Of a stretch of 64,000 bases of DNA, positions 42,595-51,295 are shown one piece after another. This stretch comes from Conexibacter sp. CPCC 206217 (GTDB lineage: Bacteria; Actinomycetota; Thermoleophilia; Solirubrobacterales; Solirubrobacteraceae). The stretch lies in assembly GCF_030646165.1 (NCBI RefSeq), contig NZ_JAUTDO010000006.1, positions 62,001-126,000 of the forward strand, given 5' to 3'. Numbering within the stretch: the first letter of the stretch is position 1; every line of letters begins with the position of its first letter. The notes below the pieces were generated by a model that saw only the letters and a program-made list of their open reading frames with translations, had not been told where the DNA came from and made no database searches. The translations under genes were made by a program, and so were the position numbers.

Positions 42595-43670
42595 AGGGAG
42601 CGATCCTGCTCGAGTACGGCGAGCCGCTCGTGATCGAGCGCATCGACGCGTTCGAGCTCGGACCGAAGGACGTCCGCATGCAGGTGGAGGCGAGCGGCGT
42701 CTGCCACTCCGACTGGTGGGCGATGAGCGGGCTCTACCCGCTCGAGCTGCCCGTGATCATGGGACACGAGGGCGCGGGCGTGGTGCTCGAAGTCGGCGCG
42801 CACGTCACGCGCGTGAAGCCGGGCGACCGCATCGTCGCGGCGCTGTACGCGGCCTGCGGGCAGTGCTGGCACTGCGTCCGCGACGAGACGAACCTGTGCG
42901 ACCACCACCCGGTCGTCCACCACGTCAAGCATTCGCAGCGCGCGCAGGGCGACGGCCGGCTGGAGGGGCTCAACGGCCTCGGGACGTTCGCCGACGAGAT
43001 GGTGATCGACGAGTCGATGGCGGTGAAGGTCGAGACCGACCTGCCGGGCGAGCAGCTCGCGCTGCTGGGCTGCGGCGTCACGACCGGCGTCGGCGCGGCG
43101 TTGAACACGGCGCGCGTGAAGCCGGGCTCGACGGTCGCGGTGGTCGGCTGCGGCGGTGTCGGGCAGTCGGTCATCCAGGGCGCGGCGATCGCCGGCGCGG
43201 CGCGGATCGTCGCGGTCGACCCGACCCCGCTCAAGCGCGACGTGGCGACCGCGTTCGGCGCGACCGACCTGGTCGACCCCGGCGACGGCGACCCCGTCGA
43301 GCAGGTGCGCGAGCTGACCGGCGGGCGCGGCGTCGACTACGCGTTCGAGGTCGTCGGGCGGCCGCAGACGATGATGCAGGCGTACGAGATGGCGCGCCGC
43401 GGCGGCACGGCGGTGATGGTCGGCGCCGCGCGCAACGAGGACGTGATCTCGTTCAACGCGTTCGAGCTGCACCACGAGAAGACGATCAAGGGCTGCACCT
43501 ACGGCTCCGCGCAGGTCCACCGCGACCTGCAGATGCTCGTCGACCTCGCCGAGCAGGGCCGCCTCGACCTCGCCGCGATGGTGACGCGCACGTTCGCGCT
43601 GGAGCAGATCAACGAGGCGTTCGACGCGATGCACGCGGGCACGGTCGTGCGCGGGGTCGTCGTGCCGTAG
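42591..43670 (+). CDS. Zinc-dependent alcohol dehydrogenase
   Basis: A 359-residue medium-chain dehydrogenase. The catalytic zinc site is 'GVCHSDWWAMSG' plus 'GHEGAGVV'; the structural zinc site has four Cys in 'CGQCWHCVRDETNLC'. The NAD site is 'VVGCGGVGQSVIQGA'. It resembles the class III/NDMA-dependent group. It overlaps the HyuB stop (ATGA), so the operon would run zinc-ribbon, HyuA, HyuB, ADH. It ends 3 bases from the convergent MmgE/PrpD gene. Confidence 0.95.
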   Translation: MKGAILLEYGEPLVIERIDAFELGPKDVRMQVEASGVCHSDWWAMSGLYPLELPVIMGHEGAGVVLEVGAHVTRVKPGDRIVAALYAACGQCWHCVRDETNLCDHHPVVHHVKHSQRAQGDGRLEGLNGLGTFADEMVIDESMAVKVETDLPGEQLALLGCGVTTGVGAALNTARVKPGSTVAVVGCGGVGQSVIQGAAIAGAARIVAVDPTPLKRDVATAFGATDLVDPGDGDPVEQVRELTGGRGVDYAFEVVGRPQTMMQAYEMARRGGTAVMVGAARNEDVISFNAFELHHEKTIKGCTYGSAQVHRDLQMLVDLAEQGRLDLAAMVTRTFALEQINEAFDAMHAGTVVRGVVVP

Positions 43671-43673
43671 GAC

Positions 43674-45074
43674 TCAGCTTGCCGCGGCCGGCTGCGCGGC
43701 CGCGGCGAGCGTGTCGAGCGACGGCGCCCGCTCCAACTCCGCGACGGCGGCGGCGAGCGCGTCGGCGCGGTCCGCGCCGACGACGGGTGTCGCGAGCGCG
43801 TCGAACTTCGACCGCAGCACGTCCCACTGGGCGGCGAGGCCGGCGTCGGCGACGGGCGCCAGCACGTCGACCTCGGCGCTGTGGCGCGCGCCGCCCGCGA
43901 GCGTCAGCTCGACGCGGCTGCAGAACAGCCCGCGGTCGGCCACCGGCACGAGCACGACGCGCTCGCTCAGCGCCCGCAGCCGCGCGTCCGCGACGGCGGC
44001 GTCGGTGAAGCCCGCCGGTCCGGTGTCGGCGCCGCAGAGCGCGAGCGCCGCGACGTGGGCGAGGCTGAACTTGCCTTCCAGGCCCGTGCGGGGAGCGGCG
44101 ATCGCGCAGAGGTCGAGCGCGCCGTCGGCGACCTCCAGCGAGATCCGCTCGACGGCGTCCGGGTCGATCGCCTGCGCCGTCCGGATCTGCCGCACGCCCT
44201 CCAGCGCCGAGTGGGTCGCATGGCAGCAGGCGTGCAGCTTGAAGGCGTTGCCGGCGATGCCCGCGCCGACCGGGTCGGCGAACGGCGCGCGCGCCGCGCT
44301 GAAGTCGTCGGCGTGCGTCCAGGCGAAGCCGACCGGCGCCTCGATCGCGTCGCCGGGCGCCGTGAAGCCGGCGGCGGCGAGCTGCGTCGCGAGCACGCCG
44401 CCGCTCGCCGCCGCGCCAGCGTTGAGCGGCTTGGCCATCGTGCCGAAGACGGCCTTCAGGCCGGCGCCCTGGTCGGCCGCGATCCCGAGCGCGACGGCGA
44501 GCCGCTGCGCGTCGAGGCCGGCGACGCGCCCGGCCGCCGCCGCCGCGCCGATCGCTCCGAGCGTGCCCGTGTTGTGGAAGCCGCGCGCGTAGTGGGAGGG
44601 GCCGATCGCCGGGCCGATCAGGTGCAGCGCCTCGAAGCCGGCGACGACCCCTTCCAGCAGCGTCGCGCCGCTCGCGCGCTGCGCCTGCGCGAGCGCGAAG
44701 GCGGCGCTCACGACGCACGCGCTGCCGTGCGTCTGCGCGGGCGGGAAGCTGTCGTCGAAGTCGATCGCGTGGGCCGCCTGGCCGTTGGCGAGCGCGGCCT
44801 GCACGGCGCTCGTGCGCAGCCGCGCGCCGAGCACGTCCGCGCGCGCCGCGCCGCCCTCCGCGCGCACGACCGACTGCACGATCCGCGCGGACGGCTCGGC
44901 CGACCCGGTCAGCGCGGTCGCGAGCCAGTCGAGCACGCAGTGGCGTGCGCGCTCGATCGCGGTCGGCTGCAGCGCGGCGCGCTCGAAGCCGGCCAGCCGC
45001 TGCGCCAGCGCGGGGGTGAAGCCGGCGCCGGCGGCGCCGCGCGCGTCTCGGTCCTGCTGTCGCGTCACGCTCAT
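43674..45074 (-). CDS. MmgE/PrpD-family protein
   Basis: A 466-residue protein of the 2-methylcitrate dehydratase superfamily ('HCVLDWLATALTGSAEPSAR', 'ALANGQAAHAIDFDDSFPPA', 'GFHNTGTLGAIGAAAAAGRV'). The H-x-x-D/E-F-D-D region is the substrate pocket. Members include PrpD, MmgE, cis-aconitate decarboxylase and itaconate-related enzymes, so dehydration of methylcitrate from propionyl-CoA is possible but not proven. ATG 45074 was chosen; the open frame runs further upstream into the divergent promoter. Confidence 0.85.
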   Translation of the reverse strand: MSVTRQQDRDARGAAGAGFTPALAQRLAGFERAALQPTAIERARHCVLDWLATALTGSAEPSARIVQSVVRAEGGAARADVLGARLRTSAVQAALANGQAAHAIDFDDSFPPAQTHGSACVVSAAFALAQAQRASGATLLEGVVAGFEALHLIGPAIGPSHYARGFHNTGTLGAIGAAAAAGRVAGLDAQRLAVALGIAADQGAGLKAVFGTMAKPLNAGAAASGGVLATQLAAAGFTAPGDAIEAPVGFAWTHADDFSAARAPFADPVGAGIAGNAFKLHACCHATHSALEGVRQIRTAQAIDPDAVERISLEVADGALDLCAIAAPRTGLEGKFSLAHVAALALCGADTGPAGFTDAAVADARLRALSERVVLVPVADRGLFCSRVELTLAGGARHSAEVDVLAPVADAGLAAQWDVLRSKFDALATPVVGADRADALAAAVAELERAPSLDTLAAAAQPAAAS

Positions 45075-45127
45075 GCAGGCCACTCTGCACCGCCCGCGGG
45101 GCCGTCGCGAACGGTGTCGCGGACGCC

Positions 45128-45192
45128 GTTGTCGGGGCTCACAAGCCGCTGCGCGCACACCCCCTCGCGGGCGTCGCGGACGCCTCTACGCT
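45128..45192 (+). promoter_or_regulatory. Regulon promoter F
   Basis: GTTGT-N8-ACAAG (45128-45145) matches the palindrome at 9 of 10 positions and sits between divergent genes. TACGCT (45187-45192) is centred exactly 53 bp downstream; its end is 7 bases before the MaoC ATG, implying a leaderless mRNA. On the minus strand a CAGAGT near-hexamer (45082-45087) lies 52 bp away on the MmgE/PrpD side. Confidence 0.65.
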
Positions 45193-45198
45193 GCGCCG

Positions 45199-45654
45199 AT
45201 GATCACACGACTCGAAGGCGTCGACGGACTGCGGGACCAGGTCGGCGCCGACCTCGGCGTCAGCTCCTGGCACGACGTCACGCAGGCCGCGATCGACGCG
45301 TTCGCGCAGGCGACCGGCGACTTCCAGTGGATCCACGTCGACGTCGAGCGGGCGCGCGCGAGCGACTTCGGCTCGACGATCGCGCACGGTCTCTACACGC
45401 TGTCGCTGGGGCCGCTGCTGAACACCGAGGTGTTCGACGTCGCCGGCTTCTCGTTCGGGCTCAACTACGGCTTCGAGCGCGTGCGCTACCCGGCGACGCT
45501 GCCGGTCGGCGCGCGCGTGCGGATGCACGCGCTGCTGCTGAGCGCGACCGAGGTGCCGGGCGGGATCCAGATCGTCGTGCGCCAGACGTTCGAGCGCGAG
45601 GGCGCCGACAAGCCGGCGTGCGTCGCCGACGCCGTCTCGCGCTGGATCGTCTAG
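45199..45654 (+). CDS. MaoC-family (R)-hydratase
   Basis: A 151-residue hot-dog hydratase with the clear hydratase-2 motif 'QATGDFQWIHVDVERARASD' and 'GSTIAHGLYTLSLGPLL', including the catalytic Asp and His. It adds water to a trans-2-enoyl-CoA. It is probably leaderless. Its stop codon overlaps the convergent regulator stop. It may supply the hydratase for the acyl-CoA dehydrogenase pair at 50-52 kb. Confidence 0.93.
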   Translation: MITRLEGVDGLRDQVGADLGVSSWHDVTQAAIDAFAQATGDFQWIHVDVERARASDFGSTIAHGLYTLSLGPLLNTEVFDVAGFSFGLNYGFERVRYPATLPVGARVRMHALLLSATEVPGGIQIVVRQTFEREGADKPACVADAVSRWIV

Positions 45655-47696
45655 ACGACCGGCAGCGTCGTGCCCGCCGCGGTCGCGATGTCGATCACCT
45701 CGGCGCCGACCGCCGCCGTCGTCGTGACCGCGGGGGCGGCAGCGGGGGCGGCGGCACCCGCGCTGCCCACCGCGATCGCCGGGTCCGCGTCGTCCGCCGC
45801 CGGCGCTGTCGCCGCCGGCGCCGCGAGCGCACCGCGCCAGCCGCCGATCCAGCCCCTCAGCTTGAAGACGAGCATCGCGAACTGCGCGGTCAGCTGATCC
45901 TCCGCGTCGGCCATCACGTCGAGGCCGGTCAGCTCGTGGATCTTGCCGAGCCGGTAGCGGACGGTGTTCTCGTGGATGCCGAGGATGCTGCCGGTCGCGC
46001 GCACGTTGCGGTTGGAGTCGCAGAAGGCGGCGAGCGTCGCGAGCAGCTGGACGCGGTCGCTGGAGTCCTCCAGCAGCGCGCCGGCGGCGTCGAGCGCGAA
46101 GCGCTCGGCCGTCTCCGGGTTCGTCGAGGCGAGCAGCAGCCGCCCCGCGCCGAGGTCGTCGGTCGCCAGCACCGTGATGCTCTCGTCGGCCAGCAGCGAG
46201 GTCATGCACTGCACCGTGCGCTCGCACTCGGCGATCGCGCGCGGATAGTCGGGGATCGCGCGGCAGACGGGCGAGACGGCCGCCACGACGCCGCCGTCGG
46301 GGGCGATCGCCGCGACGACCTCCTCGACGCGCCGCTTCGCCGCCGCGATCCCGGCGCGCGCGTGCACGTCGTCGGGCAGCCGCAGCAGCAGCGCGACGCC
46401 GGCCTCGACCGCGGCGCAGAACGGGCGCTCGACGAGGCCGACGCGCGCGAACGCCGCGTGCACGTCGGCGACCGCCGGCGCCGAGCCGTCGGAGCTGGGC
46501 CGGCGGTGGAAGAGGCAGACGACGTGCGGCACGTCGAGCGCGAGCTGGTGGAAGCCGGCGCGGCGCCCGAGCGAGCGCTGCTCGTCGAGGCCGTGCAGCA
46601 GGTCGCGCACGAGCGACTCGCGCGCGTGGCGGTCGGCGTCGACCGCGCGCCGCTCGGCGCTCAGCTCGAGCGCGACCATCGTCGCGGCACGGCGCGCGAG
46701 CATCGCGTCATAGGTCGTCAGCCGGCGGCCGTGGTCGACCAGCACGACGTAGCCGCAGGCGTCGCCGCGACCCTGCACGCGCGCGACGAGGTGACGGCGG
46801 TGCAGACCCAGCGACGGGAACGGGCCGATCACTCTCGGCTGACCCGGCTGCAGCTGCGCCAGCGCGGCGGAGACCTCCGGCGCGCAGCGGACCGCGGGGT
46901 CCATCAGCCGCGGCACCGCCGTCTCGTCGGCGTCGGCCAGCGCCAGCGCGAGCTGCTGGCAGCCGGCGTCGTAGATCCCGCACGGGTGGGTCGTCATCGT
47001 GACGATCGAGTCGGCGATCTCCTCCAGGCTGGCGCCGTCGAGCACCTGCTGGCTGAGCTGGTCGTCCATCGCGGAGACCTGTCGCAGCAGGCGGTTCTGG
47101 CGCACCACCGTCTGCAGCGTGTCGCGCATCTCGGCGCCGCGGCGCGCCTGCGAGATCGCCACGGCGCTGAGGTTCGCGAGCGCAGCGGCGAGGCGCTGCG
47201 CGGCGGGCGTGAAGACGTGCGGCACGGCGCCGTTGTCGAGGAACAGCAGGCCGAGCACCTCGTCGCGCAGGATCATCGGGACGCCGAGCATCGAGTGGAT
47301 GTCCCACTCCAGCATCGCGCGCCGCATCGGGCGCGGATCCTCCAGCGCGTTGACGATCAGCACCGGCTCCTTGGTGGCGAGGATCTCCTGGGTGAATCTG
47401 TCGGCCTCGATCCCCGCGACCGAGCGCGCCATCCAGGCGTCGGCGTCGCGGCGCGGGCCGGGGTGGGCGACCTTGCCGCGGAAGAGGCCGTGGTCGGTGT
47501 CGCGCAGGTACAGCGCGCAGCGGCTGACGCCGGTGACGTGGCAGACGCGCTCGGCGATCAGGTGCAGCAGGCCGTCGAGGTCCGTCTCGGCGCTCAGCGC
47601 AGCGGCGATCGCATCGAAGGCCGCGACGACGTCCTCGACGTCGGGCTCGTGGGTGCCGTGCGGCTCCTCAGCCGCACGAACTGCGTACACGGTCAC
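45651..47696 (-). CDS. GAF-domain PucR/CdaR-type transcriptional regulator
   Basis: A 681-residue regulator. A GAF domain (about 35-185, 'GVSRCALYLRDTDHGLFRG', 'MLGVPMILRDEVLGLLFLDN') is followed by a second sensor-like region and a C-terminal PucR-type helix-turn-helix ('ATGSILGIHENTVRYRLGKI'). An Ala-rich tail follows. GTG 47696 has GGAGGAGAG at a good distance. It is the only pathway-specific activator candidate inside the catabolic island, so it is the first candidate to bind GTTGT-N8-ACAAC; this is inference. A 28-bp palindrome lies 48 bases upstream. Confidence 0.88.
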   Translation of the reverse strand: MTVYAVRAAEEPHGTHEPDVEDVVAAFDAIAAALSAETDLDGLLHLIAERVCHVTGVSRCALYLRDTDHGLFRGKVAHPGPRRDADAWMARSVAGIEADRFTQEILATKEPVLIVNALEDPRPMRRAMLEWDIHSMLGVPMILRDEVLGLLFLDNGAVPHVFTPAAQRLAAALANLSAVAISQARRGAEMRDTLQTVVRQNRLLRQVSAMDDQLSQQVLDGASLEEIADSIVTMTTHPCGIYDAGCQQLALALADADETAVPRLMDPAVRCAPEVSAALAQLQPGQPRVIGPFPSLGLHRRHLVARVQGRGDACGYVVLVDHGRRLTTYDAMLARRAATMVALELSAERRAVDADRHARESLVRDLLHGLDEQRSLGRRAGFHQLALDVPHVVCLFHRRPSSDGSAPAVADVHAAFARVGLVERPFCAAVEAGVALLLRLPDDVHARAGIAAAKRRVEEVVAAIAPDGGVVAAVSPVCRAIPDYPRAIAECERTVQCMTSLLADESITVLATDDLGAGRLLLASTNPETAERFALDAAGALLEDSSDRVQLLATLAAFCDSNRNVRATGSILGIHENTVRYRLGKIHELTGLDVMADAEDQLTAQFAMLVFKLRGWIGGWRGALAAPAATAPAADDADPAIAVGSAGAAAPAAAPAVTTTAAVGAEVIDIATAAGTTLPVV

Positions 47697-47743
47697 TTCT
47701 CTCTCCTCCGACCGAACGTCGAGCAAGGCTACATCACGGTTCA

Positions 47744-47771
47744 ACCGGTGAGTAGAAACCTACTCACCGGT
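47744..47771. promoter_or_regulatory. Perfect 12-bp inverted repeat upstream of the regulator gene
   Basis: ACCGGTGAGTAG and CTACTCACCGGT flank a 4-base AAAC spacer. It lies between the short-chain dehydrogenase stop and the regulator start, both on the minus strand. It could terminate the dehydrogenase transcript, but no T-run follows and the AT-rich perfect arms also suit an operator for autoregulation. Confidence 0.6.
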
Positions 47772-47790
47772 GTCCTTCATTCACTATCTC

Positions 47791-48618
47791 TCACGCGACC
47801 ATTCCGATCGCCTGCCCACCTGTCACGTTGAGAACCTGACCGTGGACGAAGTTGGACCACGGGGTGCACAGCAGGAAGATGCCGCCGGCCGCCTCCTGCG
47901 GGGTCGCCGGGCGGCCCAGCGGCGCCAGCTGCGGCGCGGTGTCGCGGATCCGCTCTGGGATCCCCAGCTGGACGCGCTCGCCGTCGATCTCGATCGCGTT
48001 GTCGGCGTCCATCGAGCCGGTCAGGCGCGTCTGCACCCAGCCGAAGGCGACCGCGTTGACGTTGATCTTGAACTGCGCCCACTCCTTCGCGACCGTCTTG
48101 GTGAGACCCACCATCGCCGCCTTGCCGGCGGCGTAGTTGGCCTGGCCCGGCGCGCCCATCGTGCCCGCGATCGAGGTGACGTTGACGACCTTGCGGAAGA
48201 CCTCGACGCCTTCGTCGCGCTCGGCCTTCGCGGGTTCGCGCATGTGCGGCGCGGCCGCGCGCAGCACTCTGAAGGGCACGACCGCGTGGATGTCGAGCAT
48301 CCGCTGGTACGCGTCGTCGCTGAGCTTGTGCACGACGCCGTCGAGCGCGTAGCCGGCGTTGTTGACGACGATGTCGAGCCGTCCCCACGCGTCGATCGCG
48401 GTCTGCACGAGCCGCTCGGGCTCGCCGGCCTTGGTCAGGTCGCCCGTGTGCAGCGCCGTCTCGCCGGCGATCTCGTCGGCCGCCGCGCGCGCCGCGTCGG
48501 CGTCGAGGTCGTTGACGACCACTCGCGCACCGGCGTCGGTGAGCAGCTCGGCCGTGGCGCGTCCGATGCCGCGAGCCGAGCCGGTGACGATCGCGACGCG
48601 ACCATCCAAGATTCCCAT
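47791..48618 (-). CDS. Short-chain dehydrogenase/reductase
   Basis: A 275-residue NAD(P)-dependent SDR with 'VTGSARGIGRATAEL', 'NNAGYALDGVVHKL', catalytic Ser in 'NVTSIAGTMG' and 'YAAGKAAMVGLTK'. It probably oxidises a 3-hydroxyacyl-CoA, as SDRs beside MaoC and acyl-CoA dehydrogenases do. AAAGGGA precedes the ATG. It is divergent from the second CoA-transferase gene and shares promoter G. Confidence 0.94.
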   Translation of the reverse strand: MGILDGRVAIVTGSARGIGRATAELLTDAGARVVVNDLDADAARAAADEIAGETALHTGDLTKAGEPERLVQTAIDAWGRLDIVVNNAGYALDGVVHKLSDDAYQRMLDIHAVVPFRVLRAAAPHMREPAKAERDEGVEVFRKVVNVTSIAGTMGAPGQANYAAGKAAMVGLTKTVAKEWAQFKINVNAVAFGWVQTRLTGSMDADNAIEIDGERVQLGIPERIRDTAPQLAPLGRPATPQEAAGGIFLLCTPWSNFVHGQVLNVTGGQAIGMVA

Positions 48619-48651
48619 TGCGTGTGTCCCTTTCTGGAGAACGGCAGGGCG

Positions 48652-48763
48652 ACGCTAGCCGCCCCGCGGCGCCGGCGGGAGCGGCCGGGGGCGCGCGGCT
48701 TGTACCTCTCGACAACGCCGGCCGCGTCCGCGCACCGGGCCCGCCGGCCGAGCGTCGTAGCCT
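48652..48763. promoter_or_regulatory. Divergent regulon promoter G
   Basis: CTTGT-N8-ACAAC (48699-48716) matches the palindrome at 9 of 10 positions. TAGCGT on the minus strand (48652-48657) and TAGCCT on the plus strand (48758-48763) are each centred exactly 53 bp from the palindrome centre, giving a symmetric divergent promoter for the SDR and CoA-transferase genes. Confidence 0.7.
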
Positions 48764-48851
48764 CTGCCGCACGGCGTCCGATGGCGGCGGCGTGCGCTGC
48801 GCGCATGCGCCTTCGCCTCGCGTCGCTCCGCACACCACCAGAGGAGCAGCG

Positions 48852-50117
48852 ATGAGCAGCGAGCAGCAGTCGGGCGGGCCGCTGGAGGGCATCCGCGTGG
48901 TCGACCTCACGCACGCGCTGGCGGGTCCGTTCGCGACGATGCTGCTGGCCGACCTCGGCGCCGACGTGATCAAGGTCGAGCCGCCGCACGGCGACGTCAC
49001 CCGCACGCTCGGGCCGTACGCCGACGAGGACGAGCTGCGCGCGTTCGGCGGCTACTTCAACAGCGTCAACCGCGGCAAGCGCGGGATCGTGATCGACCTC
49101 AAGACAGCGGAGGGCGTCGAGGAGCTGCTCGCGCTCGTGCGCGGCGCCGACGCGCTGGTGGAGAACTTCACCGTCGGCGTGATGGACCGCCTCGGCCTCT
49201 CCTACGAGCGGCTGCGCGCGGAGAACCCGCGCCTGGTCTACGCCTCCACGCGCGGCTTCGGCGACCCGCGCGGCGGCGAGAGCCCGTACGCGCACCGACC
49301 GTCGATGGACCTCGTCGCACAGGCGATGGGCGGGGTGCTCGGCATCACCGGCACCGTCGACGGCACGCCGATCAAGGTCGGCCCGGGCGTCGGCGACATC
49401 TTTCCCGGCACGCTGACGACCGTCGGCGTGCTCGCCGCGATCGTGCGTGCGCGCGCGACGGGGGAGGGGCAGTACGTCGACGTCGCGATGTACGACGCCG
49501 TCCTGTCGCTGTGCGAGCGGATCGTCTACCAGTACTCCTACCGCGGCGAGGTGCCGGTCCCGCAGGGCAACGGCCACCCGATGTGGAGCCCGTTCGACGT
49601 CGTCAGAGCGAAGGACGGCTGGGTCGTCGTGTGCGCACCGACGCCGCCGCGCTGGAGACGCCTGTGCACGATCATGGGCCAGCCGGAGCTGATCGACGAC
49701 CCGCGCTTCAGAACGATCGTGGAGCGCGTCGAGCACCGCGACGAGGTGAAGGCGCTGCTGACGGCCTGGACGTCGGTGCGCACGAAGAGAGAGGTCGTCG
49801 ACGAGCTCGGCGACCTCGTGCCGGCGGCGCCGGTCAACACCGTCGTCGACATCTTCGAGGACCCGCACGTGCGGGCGCGCGACATGCTCGTCGAGATCGA
49901 CCACCCCGGCATGGACCGCACGGTCACCGTCGCGGGTCAGCCGATCAAGTTCAGCGAGACGCCGGCGGGCGTGCACGGCCGCGCGCCGCTGCTGGACGAG
50001 CACGGCGACGAGATTCGCGCCGAGCTGGCCGCGGAGGCGGCCGCCGCAGCCTCCTCCGAGGCCGCCTCGAACGGGTCGGTTGGGGAGGTCGACAAGCCTC
50101 GCACGGCACCCGCCTGA
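48852..50117 (+). CDS. CaiB/BaiF-type CoA-transferase, second copy
   Basis: A 421-residue family III CoA-transferase, close paralogue of the 28127 gene ('GIRVVDLTHALAGPFATMLL', 'NSVNRGKRGIVIDLK', catalytic Asp in 'VDVAMYDAVLSLCERI'). It lacks the acidic insertion of its paralogue, and ends in an Ala/Ser tail. GAGGAG precedes the ATG. Its 3' end carries the palindrome of the next promoter. It probably activates a related acid before the dehydrogenase pair. Confidence 0.93.
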   Translation: MSSEQQSGGPLEGIRVVDLTHALAGPFATMLLADLGADVIKVEPPHGDVTRTLGPYADEDELRAFGGYFNSVNRGKRGIVIDLKTAEGVEELLALVRGADALVENFTVGVMDRLGLSYERLRAENPRLVYASTRGFGDPRGGESPYAHRPSMDLVAQAMGGVLGITGTVDGTPIKVGPGVGDIFPGTLTTVGVLAAIVRARATGEGQYVDVAMYDAVLSLCERIVYQYSYRGEVPVPQGNGHPMWSPFDVVRAKDGWVVVCAPTPPRWRRLCTIMGQPELIDDPRFRTIVERVEHRDEVKALLTAWTSVRTKREVVDELGDLVPAAPVNTVVDIFEDPHVRARDMLVEIDHPGMDRTVTVAGQPIKFSETPAGVHGRAPLLDEHGDEIRAELAAEAAAAASSEAASNGSVGEVDKPRTAPA

Positions 50118-50142
50118 CGGCGAAACGGTCGTCGCCTAGCGT
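50079..50142 (+). promoter_or_regulatory. Regulon promoter H
   Basis: GTTGG-N8-ACAAG (50079-50096), inside the end of the CoA-transferase gene, matches the palindrome at 8 of 10 positions. TAGCGT (50137-50142) is centred 52 bp downstream and ends 11 bases before the ATG at 50153, giving a very short leader. Confidence 0.5.
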
Positions 50143-50152
50143 CCCTGTCGCG

Positions 50153-51289
50153 ATGGATCTCGGCTTGACGACACAGGAGACGGCCTTCCGCGACGAGCTG
50201 CGGGAGTGGCTGCGACAGAACCCTCCCGGGGAGACTCCGGCGCAGGAGCGCGCCTCGTTCGAACACCGGCGCGCGTGGGACCGGCGACTGCACTCCGGCG
50301 GCTGGGCCGGCGTGCACTGGCCGGTCGAGTACGGCGGCCGCGGCGCGACGCTGATCGAGTCCGCGATCTACAACGAGGAGCTGGCGCGCGCCGAGGCGCC
50401 GCCGCCGGTCAACGTGATCGGCATCACGCTCGCGGGCCCGACGATCATGGCGCACGGCAGCGAGCTGCAGCGCGAGCGCTTCCTCGCGCCGATCTTGTCG
50501 GCCGAGGAGATCTGGTGCCAGGGTTTCTCCGAGCCCGGCGCCGGCTCCGACCTGGCGGCCGTCGCGACGCGCGCCGCGCAGGTCGACGGCGGCTGGCGGA
50601 TCACCGGGCAGAAGGTCTGGACGAGCTTCGCGCACGACGCCAAGTGGTGCCTGCTGCTGGCGCGCAGCGATGCCGAGCAGCCGCGGCACAAGGGCCTGAC
50701 GTACTTCCTGCTCGACATGGAGCAGGACGCGGTCCAGATCCGTCCGCTGCTGCAGATCACCGGTCAGGCGGAGTTCAACGAGGTCTTCCTGGAGGGCGCG
50801 TTCGTGCCCGACGAGCATGTTCTCGGCGGCGTCGGCGCCGGCTGGGCCGTCGCGATGACGACGCTCTCCAACGAGCGCTCCGGGCTCGTCTTCGGCAAGT
50901 CCTTCCAGGCGAAGATCCTGCTCGACCGTCTGACGGCGATCGCCGATCGGCGCGGCCTGCTCGACGACGCCGCGGTCGCGACCCGCCTCGGCGAGCTGCA
51001 CATCCAGGTCGAGGCCGTGCGCCAGACGGCGTACCGCAACGTCACGAGCGAGATCCGCTACGGCAGACCCGGTCCCGAGGGATCGATCATCAAGTGGATC
51101 TGGTCGGAGACCGACCAGGCGGTGACCGAGGCGGCGGTCGAGCTGCTCGGCGGCGAGGCGCTCGCGCTCGACTCGCCGTGGGGGTTCGAGCTGCTGCGTT
51201 CGCGCGGCGACACGATCGAGAGCGGCACCACCGAGATCATCAAGAACATCGTCGCCGAGCGCGTGCTCGGCCTCCCGCGACTGCACTGA
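50153..51289 (+). CDS. Acyl-CoA dehydrogenase, first subunit of a pair
   Basis: A 378-residue FAD protein with 'QGFSEPGAGSDLAAVATRAA', 'QKVWTSFAHDAKWCLLLAR' and a C-terminal 'DTIESGTTEIIKNIVAERVL'. With the next gene, 6 bases downstream, it forms the tandem seen in mycobacterial ChsE1/ChsE2 (FadE28/29) heterotetramers, which oxidise steroid side-chain CoA esters. The gene lacks a strong ribosome site, in line with a short-leader mRNA. Confidence 0.92.
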   Translation: MDLGLTTQETAFRDELREWLRQNPPGETPAQERASFEHRRAWDRRLHSGGWAGVHWPVEYGGRGATLIESAIYNEELARAEAPPPVNVIGITLAGPTIMAHGSELQRERFLAPILSAEEIWCQGFSEPGAGSDLAAVATRAAQVDGGWRITGQKVWTSFAHDAKWCLLLARSDAEQPRHKGLTYFLLDMEQDAVQIRPLLQITGQAEFNEVFLEGAFVPDEHVLGGVGAGWAVAMTTLSNERSGLVFGKSFQAKILLDRLTAIADRRGLLDDAAVATRLGELHIQVEAVRQTAYRNVTSEIRYGRPGPEGSIIKWIWSETDQAVTEAAVELLGGEALALDSPWGFELLRSRGDTIESGTTEIIKNIVAERVLGLPRLH

Positions 51290-51295
51290 GGGACC

